DNA from: Pseudanabaena galeata CCNP1313
GTDB lineage: Bacteria; Cyanobacteriota; Cyanobacteriia; Pseudanabaenales; Pseudanabaenaceae
Direction: 5' to 3'
NCBI RefSeq assembly: GCF_029910235.1
Contig: NZ_CP112874.1
Span: 3,224,001-3,288,000 of the forward strand
Length of the DNA stretch: 64,000 bases
The translations under genes were made by a program, and so were the position numbers. Positions 51,052 to 61,100 of the stretch are shown one piece after another; the first letter of the stretch is position 1; the number at the start of each line of letters is the position of its first letter. Below the pieces are notes generated by a model. It was not told where the DNA came from. It saw only the letters and a list, made by a program, of their open reading frames with translations, and ran no database searches.

Positions 51052-52374
51052 GTGAATCCTGATCAATCGCAAATACTAGAAAAAATTCGGCAACAGTTTG
51101 ATAGTAGCCCCTATCCGCGTATACCTTTAGAACAATCACCCAAGGATAACGCTTATCAGCTATACATCCATAATTTAGTTACTGCTTTTTATCGGCGCGA
51201 TCGCCAAGTTATTGACACAACAGATAGATTGATCTTAGATGCGGGATGCGGCTCTGGATATAAGTCTTTGATTTTGGCTGAAGCTAATCCCAATGCAAAA
51301 ATTATTGGTGTGGATATATCGTCAGAGTCAGTGAAACTAGCCGAACAGAGGCTGAAATATCATGGCTTTGATAATGCTGAATTTCATTGCTTATCAATTG
51401 AGGATCTGAGTGATCTGGGTTATCAGTTTGACTACATCAACTGCGATGAGACTTTGTATCTGATGCCTGATCCTGCGATCGCCCTAGCAGCAATGAAATC
51501 TGTTCTAAAACCTGATGGCATTATTCGCGCAAATTTACATAGTGCTTTACAGAGACTGAGCTTCTACCGAGCGCAGCAAATGTTTACGTTAATGGGGGTG
51601 ATGGATGGGGAAATTGGAGATCTTGAAATAGAGACAGTAATTGAGACGATGCAAGCTCTGAAAGATAACGTCAATCTCAAAGTACAGACTTGGGATGCTA
51701 GTTTTTTGGGGGAAGCTGGCAAAGAGAAGATCTTAACGAATCAGTTATTGCAAGGAGATAAGGGATTTGCGATCGCGGATCTGTTCTCAGCACTAAGAAA
51801 GTCTGAGCTAGAGTTTGTGAGTATGGTTAACTGGCGAGACTGGAATCTCAGAGAGCTTTTTAAAGAGTCGGATAACTTGCCCCTAGTTTGGGAAATGAGT
51901 TTGCCAGATGCAAGTATTGAAGATCAGTTACGGATGTATGAGCTAATTAATCCAGTCCATCGTCTATTAGATTTTTGGTGTGGTCATTTCAGCCAATCAC
52001 CTCAGATGACATCCTTTGAAGATTGGAATGAAGATGACTGGTATTCCGCAAGGGTATATCTCCATCCACAGTTACAGACTCAACGATTTAGCGCAGATTT
52101 ACAAAGCTGTGTGATGCAATGTCGCACAGTTAATTTGAGCCAGCATTTGTCTTTGGTCAAGCCAGTTGTAACCGTCGATAGCTCTATGGCGGCTTGTCTA
52201 TTGCCTTTGCTCAATTCTCCGCAAACTATTGCCACTTTGAGCGAATATTATGCAAATATCAGACCCGTCAATCCGATCACTTTGCGATCGCAAAATGTAG
52301 CTGAAGTATTTCCACTAATACAAAGCACTATTCGCGATTTAGAGAGCCTCGGCTACTTGATGATAGACAAATAG
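51052..52374 (+). CDS. Class I SAM-dependent methyltransferase
   Basis: A 440-residue protein starting at GTG 51052. The SAM fold is in residues about 55-170: ILDAGCGSGYKSLILAE (motif I), IIGVDISSESVKLAEQ (acidic loop), and YINCDETLYLMPDP (motif IV). After that a longer carboxy region of about 230 residues continues without clear motifs, ending FPLIQSTIRDLESLGYLMI. The extra domain may bind the substrate. The substrate is unknown. Parts of its end recur at 54219, suggesting a duplicate once stood there. Confidence 0.85.
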   Translation: MNPDQSQILEKIRQQFDSSPYPRIPLEQSPKDNAYQLYIHNLVTAFYRRDRQVIDTTDRLILDAGCGSGYKSLILAEANPNAKIIGVDISSESVKLAEQRLKYHGFDNAEFHCLSIEDLSDLGYQFDYINCDETLYLMPDPAIALAAMKSVLKPDGIIRANLHSALQRLSFYRAQQMFTLMGVMDGEIGDLEIETVIETMQALKDNVNLKVQTWDASFLGEAGKEKILTNQLLQGDKGFAIADLFSALRKSELEFVSMVNWRDWNLRELFKESDNLPLVWEMSLPDASIEDQLRMYELINPVHRLLDFWCGHFSQSPQMTSFEDWNEDDWYSARVYLHPQLQTQRFSADLQSCVMQCRTVNLSQHLSLVKPVVTVDSSMAACLLPLLNSPQTIATLSEYYANIRPVNPITLRSQNVAEVFPLIQSTIRDLESLGYLMIDK

Positions 52375-52455
52375 CTTTGCCGAAAATTGTATTCAACTAT
52401 TGCTAAGTGCTTGTGATCGCCTCTTATAGAAATCTGCTCCAATTATTCTGACAGA

Positions 52456-53337
52456 ATGAAAACCGACAAACTCTTCTATCGCATTTTTCTATCACAACCT
52501 GATCTGATTTCAGAACTAGTACCAGATATTCCTGCTAACTGTGAGTTTGACTACAGTGCGCCAGTGGTCAAAGAGACAGAACTCAGGCTAGATGGACTAC
52601 TCACGCCGATTTCTGGCGACTTGAATTTGCCATTGGTATTTTTGGAAGCGCAAATGCAAAGCGACGATGACTTTTATGGTCGTTTTTTTGCAGGCATATT
52701 TCTTTATTTGAGACAGTATAAGGTTGCCAGATCTTGGCGCGGATTGGTGATTTTACGCCGACGCAACCAGAATTTAGGGGCTGAGTCAGCTTATCAGGTC
52801 TTGCTAGATACTTGGGTGCATCGACTTTACCTAGAAGATTTGATTGATGAGGTAAATTTAAGCCCAAATTTATCTTTGCTAAGGCTTTTGGTTATTCCAG
52901 AACAAGAGATGAGTGCATCGGCTCAGAAGATACTGAGAAATAGCAATACTCCAGCAGAGTTTCGGAGGCGGCTAGACTTGGTAGAGGCTATACTGATAAA
53001 TAAATTTCCACAGTTGAGTATTGAGGAGGTCAGACTAATGTTAAATCTTAAAGAAGCCGATATAACTCAAACACGCTTTTATCAAGAAGTTTTCCAAATT
53101 GGGCGACAGGACGGTCGCCAAGAGGGTCAACAGATTGGGAAACAGATTGGTCGCCAAGAGGGTGAAATTGAAATAGTGTTACGCATTCTTAACCGTCGTT
53201 GTGGGCAACTATCGATCGCCCAACAAGCACAAATAAAAGCACTACCAATAACCAATATCGAAAGTCTTGCTGAGGCTTTGCTAGATTTTAAGGGAATGGA
53301 AGATCTGGAAATTTGGTTGCGAGAGAATGTTGCGTAG
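52456..53337 (+). CDS. DUF2887/Rpn-type protein
   Basis: A 293-residue DUF2887 protein. It opens MKTDKLFYRIFLSQPDLISE, the DUF2887 mark, and has the PD-(D/E)XK-like core ETELRLDGLLTP...LPLVFLEAQMQSDDDFYGR (D-x(n)-E-x-Q). A Gly/Gln/Arg-rich heptad (RQDGRQEGQQIGKQIG) precedes a helical tail. Same functional class as the Rpn proteins at 12870 and 36541: possible nucleases of unknown role. Lies 82 bases beyond the methyltransferase gene. Confidence 0.88.
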   Translation: MKTDKLFYRIFLSQPDLISELVPDIPANCEFDYSAPVVKETELRLDGLLTPISGDLNLPLVFLEAQMQSDDDFYGRFFAGIFLYLRQYKVARSWRGLVILRRRNQNLGAESAYQVLLDTWVHRLYLEDLIDEVNLSPNLSLLRLLVIPEQEMSASAQKILRNSNTPAEFRRRLDLVEAILINKFPQLSIEEVRLMLNLKEADITQTRFYQEVFQIGRQDGRQEGQQIGKQIGRQEGEIEIVLRILNRRCGQLSIAQQAQIKALPITNIESLAEALLDFKGMEDLEIWLRENVA

Positions 53338-53409
53338 ATTGCAAAGCCAGAAGAAGTGCGATCGCAAATTTTGCTAGGATCACGCAAACTAAGTTAGCAG
53401 GTCAAAGAC

Positions 53410-54114
53410 ATGGTTAACCTTTCATATTCCCAAGACCAGATTTTGCCCACTGCCGAACAACTGCCATGCTCTGACGAGACTCCTGTGGACAATCAACTCC
53501 AAAATGATATCCCTAATCTATTGCTTAGTCTCCTTGCAGCGATTTGGGCTGAACGCAACGATTGGTATTTTGGGGTGGATATGGCTGTTTACTATAGTCT
53601 CGATGAAGAGGCGATCGTTCCTGATGGTTTTTTGGCGATTGGGGTGCAACGCAACAATGGGACGAGAGGTCGGTTAAGCTATGTAATCTGGGCTGAGAAA
53701 GTAACGCCAATATTGGCTCTAGAAGTTATCTCTGAGCGCTATAACAGTGAATATGAAGATAAGCTTGCGGATTATGAGAGTTTGGGAATCTTGTATTATG
53801 CGATTTACAATCCATTTAGCGGTAGGCGCGGGCGTTATAAACTTAGACAAAAGTTGGAAATATATAAGCTGGTGAAGGGCAAATATAAGCTAGTCAATGG
53901 TGACGGTAATTGGACATGGTTGCCTGAAATTGGCTTAGGTTTGGGCTGTGAGAATGGGGAGTATATTGGCTGGGAGCGCGAGTGGCTCTATTGGTATGAT
54001 TGTGATGGGGTGAGGTATGCCACTGATGCGGAGATGGCTGTCCAAGAGCGTCAACAAAGGGAGAAACTAGAAGCCTATTTGCGATCGCAGGGCATCGATC
54101 CAGATCAAATTTAG
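53410..54114 (+). CDS. Uma2-family (DUF820) putative endonuclease
   Basis: A 234-residue Uma2 protein; the family has a PD-(D/E)XK-type fold. The core reads WYFGVDMAVYYSLDEEAIVP with PDGFLAIGVQ, then PILALEVISERYNSEYEDKL (D-E-x-x-S region) and YESLGILYYAIYNP. A helical tail with QERQQREKLEAYLRSQGID follows, typical for the family. These genes are very abundant in filamentous cyanobacteria; function unproven. Confidence 0.9.
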   Translation: MVNLSYSQDQILPTAEQLPCSDETPVDNQLQNDIPNLLLSLLAAIWAERNDWYFGVDMAVYYSLDEEAIVPDGFLAIGVQRNNGTRGRLSYVIWAEKVTPILALEVISERYNSEYEDKLADYESLGILYYAIYNPFSGRRGRYKLRQKLEIYKLVKGKYKLVNGDGNWTWLPEIGLGLGCENGEYIGWEREWLYWYDCDGVRYATDAEMAVQERQQREKLEAYLRSQGIDPDQI

Positions 54115-54218
54115 GGTTTTGATGTTGAGCACAAGGAACCTCCTATAGCTAATTTTGATCAGGTTCTAGACAAGGACTGGTTGGCTTAATTAGTTTTTAT
54201 TTGCTCAGCCGATATTGA

Positions 54219-54327
54219 AAAATAGCATTGCAAGGTATAGCTGGGGTATTATCGTTGGTACAAAACAATATTTTTGATCTAGAGAACATCGGTTACTTGA
54301 TGACAGATAAGGTTCAAAATTTCTAGT
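54219..54327 (+). pseudogene. Tail remnant of a methyltransferase like the one at 51052
   Basis: The frame reads SLVQNNIFDLENIGYLMTDK and then VQNF before a TAG. This lines up with the end of the methyltransferase at 51052 (LIQSTIRDLESLGYLMIDK). Nothing upstream completes it. It appears to be the last bit of a lost second copy. The other sequence between 54115 and 54218 shows nothing. Confidence 0.6.
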
Positions 54328-54338
54328 AAGTTAATACT

Positions 54339-54389
54339 ATGCAAACTAATTATCAATTCGGCGATTGCTATCTTGAATATCTATTTGAC
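54339..54389 (+). pseudogene. 5' fragment (17 codons) of the FkbM methyltransferase gene
   Basis: ATG at 54339 opens MQTNYQFGDCYLEYLFD, and then the IS4-type element begins. Removing the element and one target copy joins this to NYPDTDASI (55575 onward) and the large frame at 55602 without a shift, giving an original protein of about 519 residues. Confidence 0.88.
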
Positions 54390-55565
54390 CAGAAGTGTTG
54401 AATCAAAAGTGAAGAAACACCAAAAATGGATACACTACACCTATCAAAATAGTGATTTCAGCTTAAAATCACTATCCTCCTAAACCAATGTAAGTAGCTA
54501 ATATTCTCACACATAAATGCTTGTAAATATCGCAGTTTATCTAACATCTTTGAACCAAACTCTTTTGGTATATTGACTAGCTCTAGTAAAACATAAGCAA
54601 TTAAGCAAGTGTAAATTTGAATAGTAATACCATTGACATTTTTAGTGATCAATCGATCTAACTTCAAATGCATTTTCAAGAACTTCCAAAGCAGTTCAAT
54701 TTGCCATCGCTTTTTATATATCTCTGCAATTTCGTCATTACTTACTGTTTGATTGTCTGTCTCTGACAAGTTTGTTGCTAGTCGAAATTCACTACGGGTT
54801 TCTAAATCTGAAAAAATAACTAATCTTACTTCTACTTTATCTTTACCTGTCCCTAATATAGCATTACCATTATCTAATAATTCTAGGTTAATGTTGTTCT
54901 TCACCCTAATTACAAAATAGCGGTCTTTTAATTTTATTAAATTCCTGATACGTTCAAGCTTAGCAAAACCTCGATCCATTATCCCAACTCCATTTTCTGG
55001 TATTGCTCTTATTGTTGGTTCACCATATTTACTGTCATGTCCAGCACCAAAATGTATCACTATACCATCAGGTTCATTGTTGCAAATATTGATGCCACTG
55101 AACAGTTTTACTTGTCCATATCCTTGATTCCACATTAGTTTACTAGTTAGGGTAACTATGGTTGAATCTAGAGGAAATAATACTAAATCTTCTTTACCTA
55201 ATTTTTTCTCTTTCTTTAGCTGCCTTCTTAAATCTACAAACAAATTATAAAAAATATTAGAACATCTCGTTTTACTGGCTTTGGAAAATGTTGATATGTC
55301 TATATCAATTCCTCTCATATTCAACCGTTGGAATAGACTTCTCATACTTGTTTGACCTTGGTCAAGTACATAACTAAGCCAGCAAGATACAAATAAAAAT
55401 GTACTTAACTTTGGATAATCGTTTTGGGGCAAGTTTTTGAGTAGTTGTTTGACAATCTTAGGGAAGTTAGATAACATTGTTAACATTATTTTTTGTTTTG
55501 ACGCTTCTAATTTATCAAATTAGAAGCGTGTTTTTCTAGCTTTTTTCTATCATTCAACACTTCTG
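54390..55565 (-). mobile_element. IS4-family insertion sequence
   Basis: A 1176-base element. Ends CAGAAGTGTTGAAT and ATTCAACACTTCTG are perfect 14-base inverted repeats. Target CTATTTGAC (9 bases) is duplicated exactly at 54381-54389 and 55566-55574. An inner hairpin, ACGCTTCTAATTT with its complement at 55501-55529, lies upstream of the transposase. It breaks the FkbM gene after codon 17. Confidence 0.95.
54458..55486 (-). CDS. IS4-family DDE transposase
   Basis: A 342-residue intact transposase. DDE residues are in VLFPLDSTIVTL, GVGIMDRGFAKLER and the YREK-type signature IYKKRWQIELLWKFLK with KLDRLITKN. It begins NFPKIVKQLLKNLPQNDYPK and has no stop or frameshift. It is the only gene of the element at 54390-55565. 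The target duplication is still perfect, so insertion is recent and the enzyme may be active. Confidence 0.95.
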   Translation of the reverse strand: MLTMLSNFPKIVKQLLKNLPQNDYPKLSTFLFVSCWLSYVLDQGQTSMRSLFQRLNMRGIDIDISTFSKASKTRCSNIFYNLFVDLRRQLKKEKKLGKEDLVLFPLDSTIVTLTSKLMWNQGYGQVKLFSGINICNNEPDGIVIHFGAGHDSKYGEPTIRAIPENGVGIMDRGFAKLERIRNLIKLKDRYFVIRVKNNINLELLDNGNAILGTGKDKVEVRLVIFSDLETRSEFRLATNLSETDNQTVSNDEIAEIYKKRWQIELLWKFLKMHLKLDRLITKNVNGITIQIYTCLIAYVLLELVNIPKEFGSKMLDKLRYLQAFMCENISYLHWFRRIVILS

Positions 55566-55601
55566 CTATTTGACAACTATCCTGATACTGATGCGAGTAT
55601 T

Positions 55602-57083
55602 TTGTCTGAATTAGAAGAAGTGATTGGAAATACTAATTGGGATGATCCTGTTAGTTCATTTGATTGGAATAATTTGGCTGTAATTGATTTAATTAATGCA
55701 GATCAAGAAGAAGATTTACAGTTAAAAACAAGCATAGTTGCGGAAGCTAAGGCAAAGTTAGAGAGAGGATTTGCACTTGATCAAAACTTGCATTGTGCTT
55801 CTCATTATATTTTGATTCAAAGCATTTTAGGGGAAGATGCAGGAGCAAATAGCCTGACATTGCATACAGTGGTTAACATGCCACAGACTACTGAATATGA
55901 GCAAAATGCAGATGTTAGTCTAATTTATTTACCTGCATTGCCTAGGGGGACTCAAGAATTTGAACTAATGTTAAAAGCTGAAAGTGGCTATCAGCAAGCA
56001 AATATGTTCTTAGCAGAAGTAATTAGGCGATCGCAATTTATTTTCTATAATTCTTTTGGCACAAGGTTTCTAAAATTAGCAAATCAGATTTTTCATGATA
56101 GTTCTGCTATTTGTTTAATGTTGGGAGTGACCCATCTAATGGCAAATCAATCTGAGGGAGTTGCTTATTTGCAGCATGGACGCAAGCTTGCGCCCGAAAA
56201 CCCAGCAATTTTACAAGGATTATATTTGGCTTATCGTGGCTTTGGCGATCTAGGTAAAGCTAAATATTGGATGGAGCAAGCAAATGCCTTGCGACTAAAG
56301 TTAGGTCGTGAAAACGCAAGCTGGCAATGGACTAGTCTGTTAGTGGATGAGACCATGACCTATGTTAGTTTTGATGAAGATGTGGTCATGGCGGTTGAGC
56401 CGAACTTTAAGAGTATTGTCACTAGCGTCTTGATTGCTCAAGGAGATTGGTTTGAACGAGAGATTGAGTTTTGGCGAGACAATATTCAGGGAGGAATGAC
56501 AATCATTGATGTGGGAGCTAATGCTGGAGTGTATGCTTTTAGTGCAGCTAAGAGAGTTGGTGCTACTGGTAGAGTCTTAGCAATAGAACCTTTTTCGGCA
56601 TGTGTAAATTATTTAAATGAAACCTGTCGAGTTAATCAGTTTGACTGGGTTAATGTTTGTGCAGGAGCTGCTAGCGATCGCATTGGCAAAGCCAAATTGT
56701 CAGTGGGTGCGGCTAGTGAGTTAAATGAAGTTGTTGCCGATGATAGTGTCGTATCAGGCAGTTTTGAGGAGGTAGATTGCTTTACATTAGATAGTCTGCT
56801 AGACAAATATGATGTGAAGCGGGTTGATTTTCTCAAAATTGATGCAGAAGGTCATGAGTTACAGGTCTTGAAGGGTAGCGATCGCCTGTTACAAGAATTC
56901 TCTCCAATTATTTTGTATGAAAATATTGCTGGCGCTCAGGGAAGTAACTTACCCGTAGCGGATTATCTTAGAGAGCATAACTATAAATTATTTCGCTATC
57001 AGCCATACTTGAAGAATTTAGTACCAATTGAAATTGGTCATGATTTTCAGGGTAGTTTAAATATTATTGCTGTTCCTCAGTAA
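55602..57083 (+). CDS. FkbM-family methyltransferase with TPR part, 5' end cut off by IS4
   Basis: What remains is 493 codons in frame from TTG 55602 onward, lacking the first 26 residues of the original. Residues about 95-235 form TPR-like helices (GVTHLMANQSEGVAYLQHGR). The FkbM domain, about 265-480, has IIDVGANAGVYAFSAAKRVG (SAM loop) and FLKIDAEGHELQVLKGSDRL. FkbM enzymes methylate hydroxyl groups on sugars or polyketides. With the original start displaced, expression would need a new promoter from the IS and an alternative start, so it may be silent. Next gene 40 bases on is a second FkbM. Confidence 0.85.
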   Translation: MSELEEVIGNTNWDDPVSSFDWNNLAVIDLINADQEEDLQLKTSIVAEAKAKLERGFALDQNLHCASHYILIQSILGEDAGANSLTLHTVVNMPQTTEYEQNADVSLIYLPALPRGTQEFELMLKAESGYQQANMFLAEVIRRSQFIFYNSFGTRFLKLANQIFHDSSAICLMLGVTHLMANQSEGVAYLQHGRKLAPENPAILQGLYLAYRGFGDLGKAKYWMEQANALRLKLGRENASWQWTSLLVDETMTYVSFDEDVVMAVEPNFKSIVTSVLIAQGDWFEREIEFWRDNIQGGMTIIDVGANAGVYAFSAAKRVGATGRVLAIEPFSACVNYLNETCRVNQFDWVNVCAGAASDRIGKAKLSVGAASELNEVVADDSVVSGSFEEVDCFTLDSLLDKYDVKRVDFLKIDAEGHELQVLKGSDRLLQEFSPIILYENIAGAQGSNLPVADYLREHNYKLFRYQPYLKNLVPIEIGHDFQGSLNIIAVPQ

Positions 57084-57123
57084 AAATGAAGAGTTCCATT
57101 AATTAGTTTTGTGAGAGTCAAAT

Positions 57124-58107
57124 ATGCCATTACTTATGCCAATTTTAAAGAAGAATGGTTTACTAGAGCGTATTCATGTAACAGTTGGCATTGTTGGCTC
57201 TCGTAAAATGGATCAAGATGATGATTATTCAACTCGAGGCTGGGAGTTGTTTTCGCCTAATATGAGCATCTATGGATTTGATGCTGATGCCGATGCTTGT
57301 GATGTGGCAAATGCTGATCTTGAAAAAAGACAAATTGAGTGGACTGAGAAACATTTCCCGATTGCATTAGGTAAGGCTGCTGAAGAGAGGACTCTTTATG
57401 TTACTAAAGCTCCTATGTGTAGCTCTCTTTATCCACCTAATGAGCCTTACTTGGCTCGTATTGCAGGGCTTACAGAGATAGTTGGTTTAGACTTTAGCTT
57501 TGAAATTGATACAATTACTTTAGATCAATTCTGTCAAGAAGAGGATATAAATGAAATTGATTACTTGCAAATTGATGTACAAGGAGCCGATCTTGATGTT
57601 TTAAGGGGAGCCACTAACATTCTTAATCGCAGTGTGTTAGGGATACAAATCGAAGTTGAATTTTCACACCTATATGTTGGACAGCCATTGTTCGCTGATG
57701 TTGATAGTTTTGCAAGAAAAAATAATTTTACTTTGTTTGATGTACGTCAGTCTTATCGTCATAGAGCTCGATCTCCAATTTGCTCAGAAGCAAGGGGGGG
57801 GCAATTACTTTGGGGAGAAGCATATTATTTGCGTGATCTAATTAGTGATGATATCAGCGAACAGTACAAATCACCTGACAACTTACTCAAGCTAGCCTGT
57901 ATTGCTGATATTCTAGGCTTCCCAGACTATAGTCTCGAAGTTTTGGAGTACCTAACCTTACAATACGGAACTAATACTAATTATAATTGTGCCGATAGCA
58001 TTATTGAATGTCTTACAAACTTTCCTGATTTAGTAGATCGTGGACTATCTTCACTGCCAATTGTACAAAGTATTAGACAATTTACCACAAAAGATTTTGG
58101 TTTCTAG
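57124..58107 (+). CDS. FkbM-family methyltransferase
   Basis: A 327-residue FkbM protein. It opens with the segment IHVTVGIVGSRKMD, where the SAM loop is less typical than in its neighbour, and has FSFEIDTITLDQFCQEEDIN and EIDYLQIDVQGADLDVLRGA, the FkbM carboxy core. Residues about 245-325 are an extra helical end (LKLACIADILGFPDYSLEVL). Probably adds methyl groups to sugars made or moved by the neighbouring glycosylation enzymes; that is inference. It converges on the GT41 gene with a shared terminator. Confidence 0.85.
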   Translation: MPLLMPILKKNGLLERIHVTVGIVGSRKMDQDDDYSTRGWELFSPNMSIYGFDADADACDVANADLEKRQIEWTEKHFPIALGKAAEERTLYVTKAPMCSSLYPPNEPYLARIAGLTEIVGLDFSFEIDTITLDQFCQEEDINEIDYLQIDVQGADLDVLRGATNILNRSVLGIQIEVEFSHLYVGQPLFADVDSFARKNNFTLFDVRQSYRHRARSPICSEARGGQLLWGEAYYLRDLISDDISEQYKSPDNLLKLACIADILGFPDYSLEVLEYLTLQYGTNTNYNCADSIIECLTNFPDLVDRGLSSLPIVQSIRQFTTKDFGF

Positions 58108-58122
58108 TTCCATTTGATATCA

Positions 58123-58158
58123 AAGAAAGATTCAAGAAAGCTTCTCTGAATCTTTCTT
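58123..58158. terminator. Bidirectional terminator hairpin
   Basis: AAGAAAGATTCA (58123-58134) pairs with TGAATCTTTCTT (58147-58158). It lies between the stops of the second FkbM gene and the GT41 gene and ends at the latter's stop codon. Confidence 0.75.
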
Positions 58159-58159
58159 C

Positions 58160-61100
58160 TCATTTGTTCAGTAAGGTTTGCAAAATAACATACATATCCA
58201 TAGCCAGTTTTTGAGGATTCCACAACGGTGCAAGATTAGTAGGATTTTTAGAGTCAATCAGTTTTTGCTTAATCGAATTTCTGAACTCTGGCTCTAAACC
58301 ATACCTAACAGCCCATGCGATATATTCTTCCCAATTTAGGGCAATACCTGCATCAATACCTAATGCTTGCAAGAACGAATAACCCATCCTAGCAAAGGAT
58401 TGTTCGCCCACCAGTGTCACTACTGGCAAATTGAACCATAGGACTTCGAGATTATGACTGCCTCCATTGTAGGGGTAGGAATCTAGGAAAACATCCGCGA
58501 TCGCATAAATACCACGATGTTCTTCTTCAGTCTTATAGCTGGGCAAGAAGATAACTCGTTCGCCATTTACACCAATCTCATCACAGATTTCGTTATAGAT
58601 ATTCCTAAGCACTTCGTGATCGCCATTACCTTTATGCAACAATATCGAATTAGGGACTTGCCGCAAAATGCTAATGCCGGCTCTAGCACTATCTCGATTA
58701 AATTTACGTGCTGGAGCCGCATAGAGATAGGCAACTTGCTCGGACGCTATGCCAAGTTTCTCTCTTTCACTGTCTCGATCAATTTCTATAGACTCAAATC
58801 CTGATACTGCCATGTGAGCATCGGGCAAACGCAATATCTTTTCTAAATAATATTCATCAACACCTTCGGGATGAGTAAAGCGATCTCCAAGCCAATAGTT
58901 TTCTGATGACACAAAAGGAGCATCAAATCCTAGCCAAGATATACAGACAGGCGCTAAGTCGTGACATAGAATATGAGTATTGATAGGAATCGTAGCCGAA
59001 TCTAGATCAATAATTACATCTAGTTGATCTTGTTCTATATCAAAAATCAATTGACGTAAACGACTATCAAAGCTATTAACTTTACCTTTTAATTCAGGAC
59101 TGTCATACCAATAGTATTTTTCGGCAATGTGTTCAAATTCTCTAGTTTTCTCATCGGGTTTGATATTACTTGTTGCATATAGATAAATATGCGGCGTAAT
59201 TTTTGATAGCTCACAAATAACATCAAGACTGCACCAACCGACAGGATGACGGGCAAAGTGTGGAGAAATAAATCCGATTTTTAGAGATTGTTTAACTTCT
59301 CTAGACAGAGGATCATAACTCCCCGAGGTTATTTTAGGCTGAATAATTCTATCTCGATATAAATTGCCAACTAGTCTATAGATATTGAAGTTGAGTTGAC
59401 GCTCATCTCTAATGCTAGAAAGAATAAATAGAAAGCTGGTATAGAGAACTTGGATCTCGATATCCGACAGATGATTACTCTCCAAAACTGTACTTTCTAG
59501 ATCCGTAAGTTTTAGCTTAGCTATATCTCCTAGACCTGAATGGGCATAGTTACTACAGAAATTGACGAGAGAACGAATTTTGTCGGTTTTATAACAAGTT
59601 TCTAAAAATTGATCAGCTATTTGTCTTTTGAGGACAAAATCAAAATACAGATTACTATCGGCATTAGTAAGAATGTCATTATTGAAGTTCCAATAAGCAT
59701 GACCAGAAGCAGGATTTAACTGCAAAGCTTTTTGGTAACAGAAGGTAGAATCTTCAGTTTGATTTACTCTTGCAAAGGCATGACCTAAGTTGCAATAAAC
59801 TTGAGCATCATTAGGGTCAATAGCTATTGCAGATTGCAAACAATTGATTGCTTCTTCAATTTCTCCAAATTCTGTCAATGCCGCACCTAATCCACCTAAA
59901 GCAATTGCAGATTCAGGATTAATTTCTAGAGCAGATTGATAGGCATTAATAGCCCATTCCCATTCGCCTTGTTTAAAGAAAGCACTTCCCAAAGCTAAGG
60001 GAATGTCAATGTCTTCAGAATTAAGCTCAAAAGCTCGATCATAGGCGGCGATCGCCTCATCTAGTTTGTTTTCCCTAGAGAACGCTAAGCCCAAATTATA
60101 TAGAGCATTGGCATGGCTAGGATCTAGTTCAATCGTGGTTTGGAAAGAAGCGATCGCATCTTCGAGATTTCCCGCTTCCACTTGAGCGATACCCATGTTG
60201 TAATAGGCATCAATGTATTCAGGATGTAAGGAAATAGCTGCTTGCCAACAGGCGATCGCAGAGTCCAGTTTACCCTTTTGCGCGAAACGAATTGCGTCTT
60301 GGTTCCGTAACTCTGCTTCAGCAATGAACAACTCACGATCGGCAACAGGATCAATCTCAATTTCAGGCTCTTCAGTATCTAGCCAAATTTGCCACATCTG
60401 CTCATAAGCAGCTTCCATATCACGGGTAAATTGGCGTGAGTTCCAAAGCGGGGCGGTTTGCCTACCTTGCCGCAATTTGAGAATTACTTGATTACGCAAA
60501 TCATGGTCAGTTCCCAGCCTAATTCCCCATTCCACATATTCCGCATCAGTCCATGCGATACCTTCATTAATTCCCGCATTGATCATCATCGTATAGCTAT
60601 TTCGCGCCGAAAATTGCTCTCCAACTCTTGTCACCATGGGTATACCCATCCACAGTGTTTCGAGGGTATGGGTTGCGCCATTGTAGGGATAGGTATCGAG
60701 AATTACATCGGCAATGATTAAGTTAGCTCTATGTTCAGCTTCGCTATTCGTAATTGGCAGAAAGCGTAAACGATCTTTGGGCACTCCCTCTGATTCTGCG
60801 ATCTTATAAAAGAATTCCTTAAGAGAATCCTGATCACCATAGCTCTTAAGCACTAAATAAGCCTTAGGAACTGACTTAATCACTTGCATTTGCAACCGAA
60901 TTGTATCGGGATGGCGCTTCATACTAGCTTGAGCGCTGAAATAGATGACTGCATCATCGGGAATATCCAATGTATCTCGACGCACCGTGGGAGTAGCCGA
61001 CTCAAACCCATCAACAGCAATATAGGTCTGGGGTAATCGCCAAATTTTTTCTGGATAATATTCGTCCGCATCCTCAGGCAAAACATAGGGATCGGCAATA

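Noticed and set aside
12000-54000. CRISPR array or tRNA genes
   Set aside because: No regularly spaced short repeats with unique spacers were seen; the 120-base periodicity at 39181 is coding TPR. No tRNA-like cloverleaf or T-loop motif was noticed, though a tRNA search program would be the proper test.
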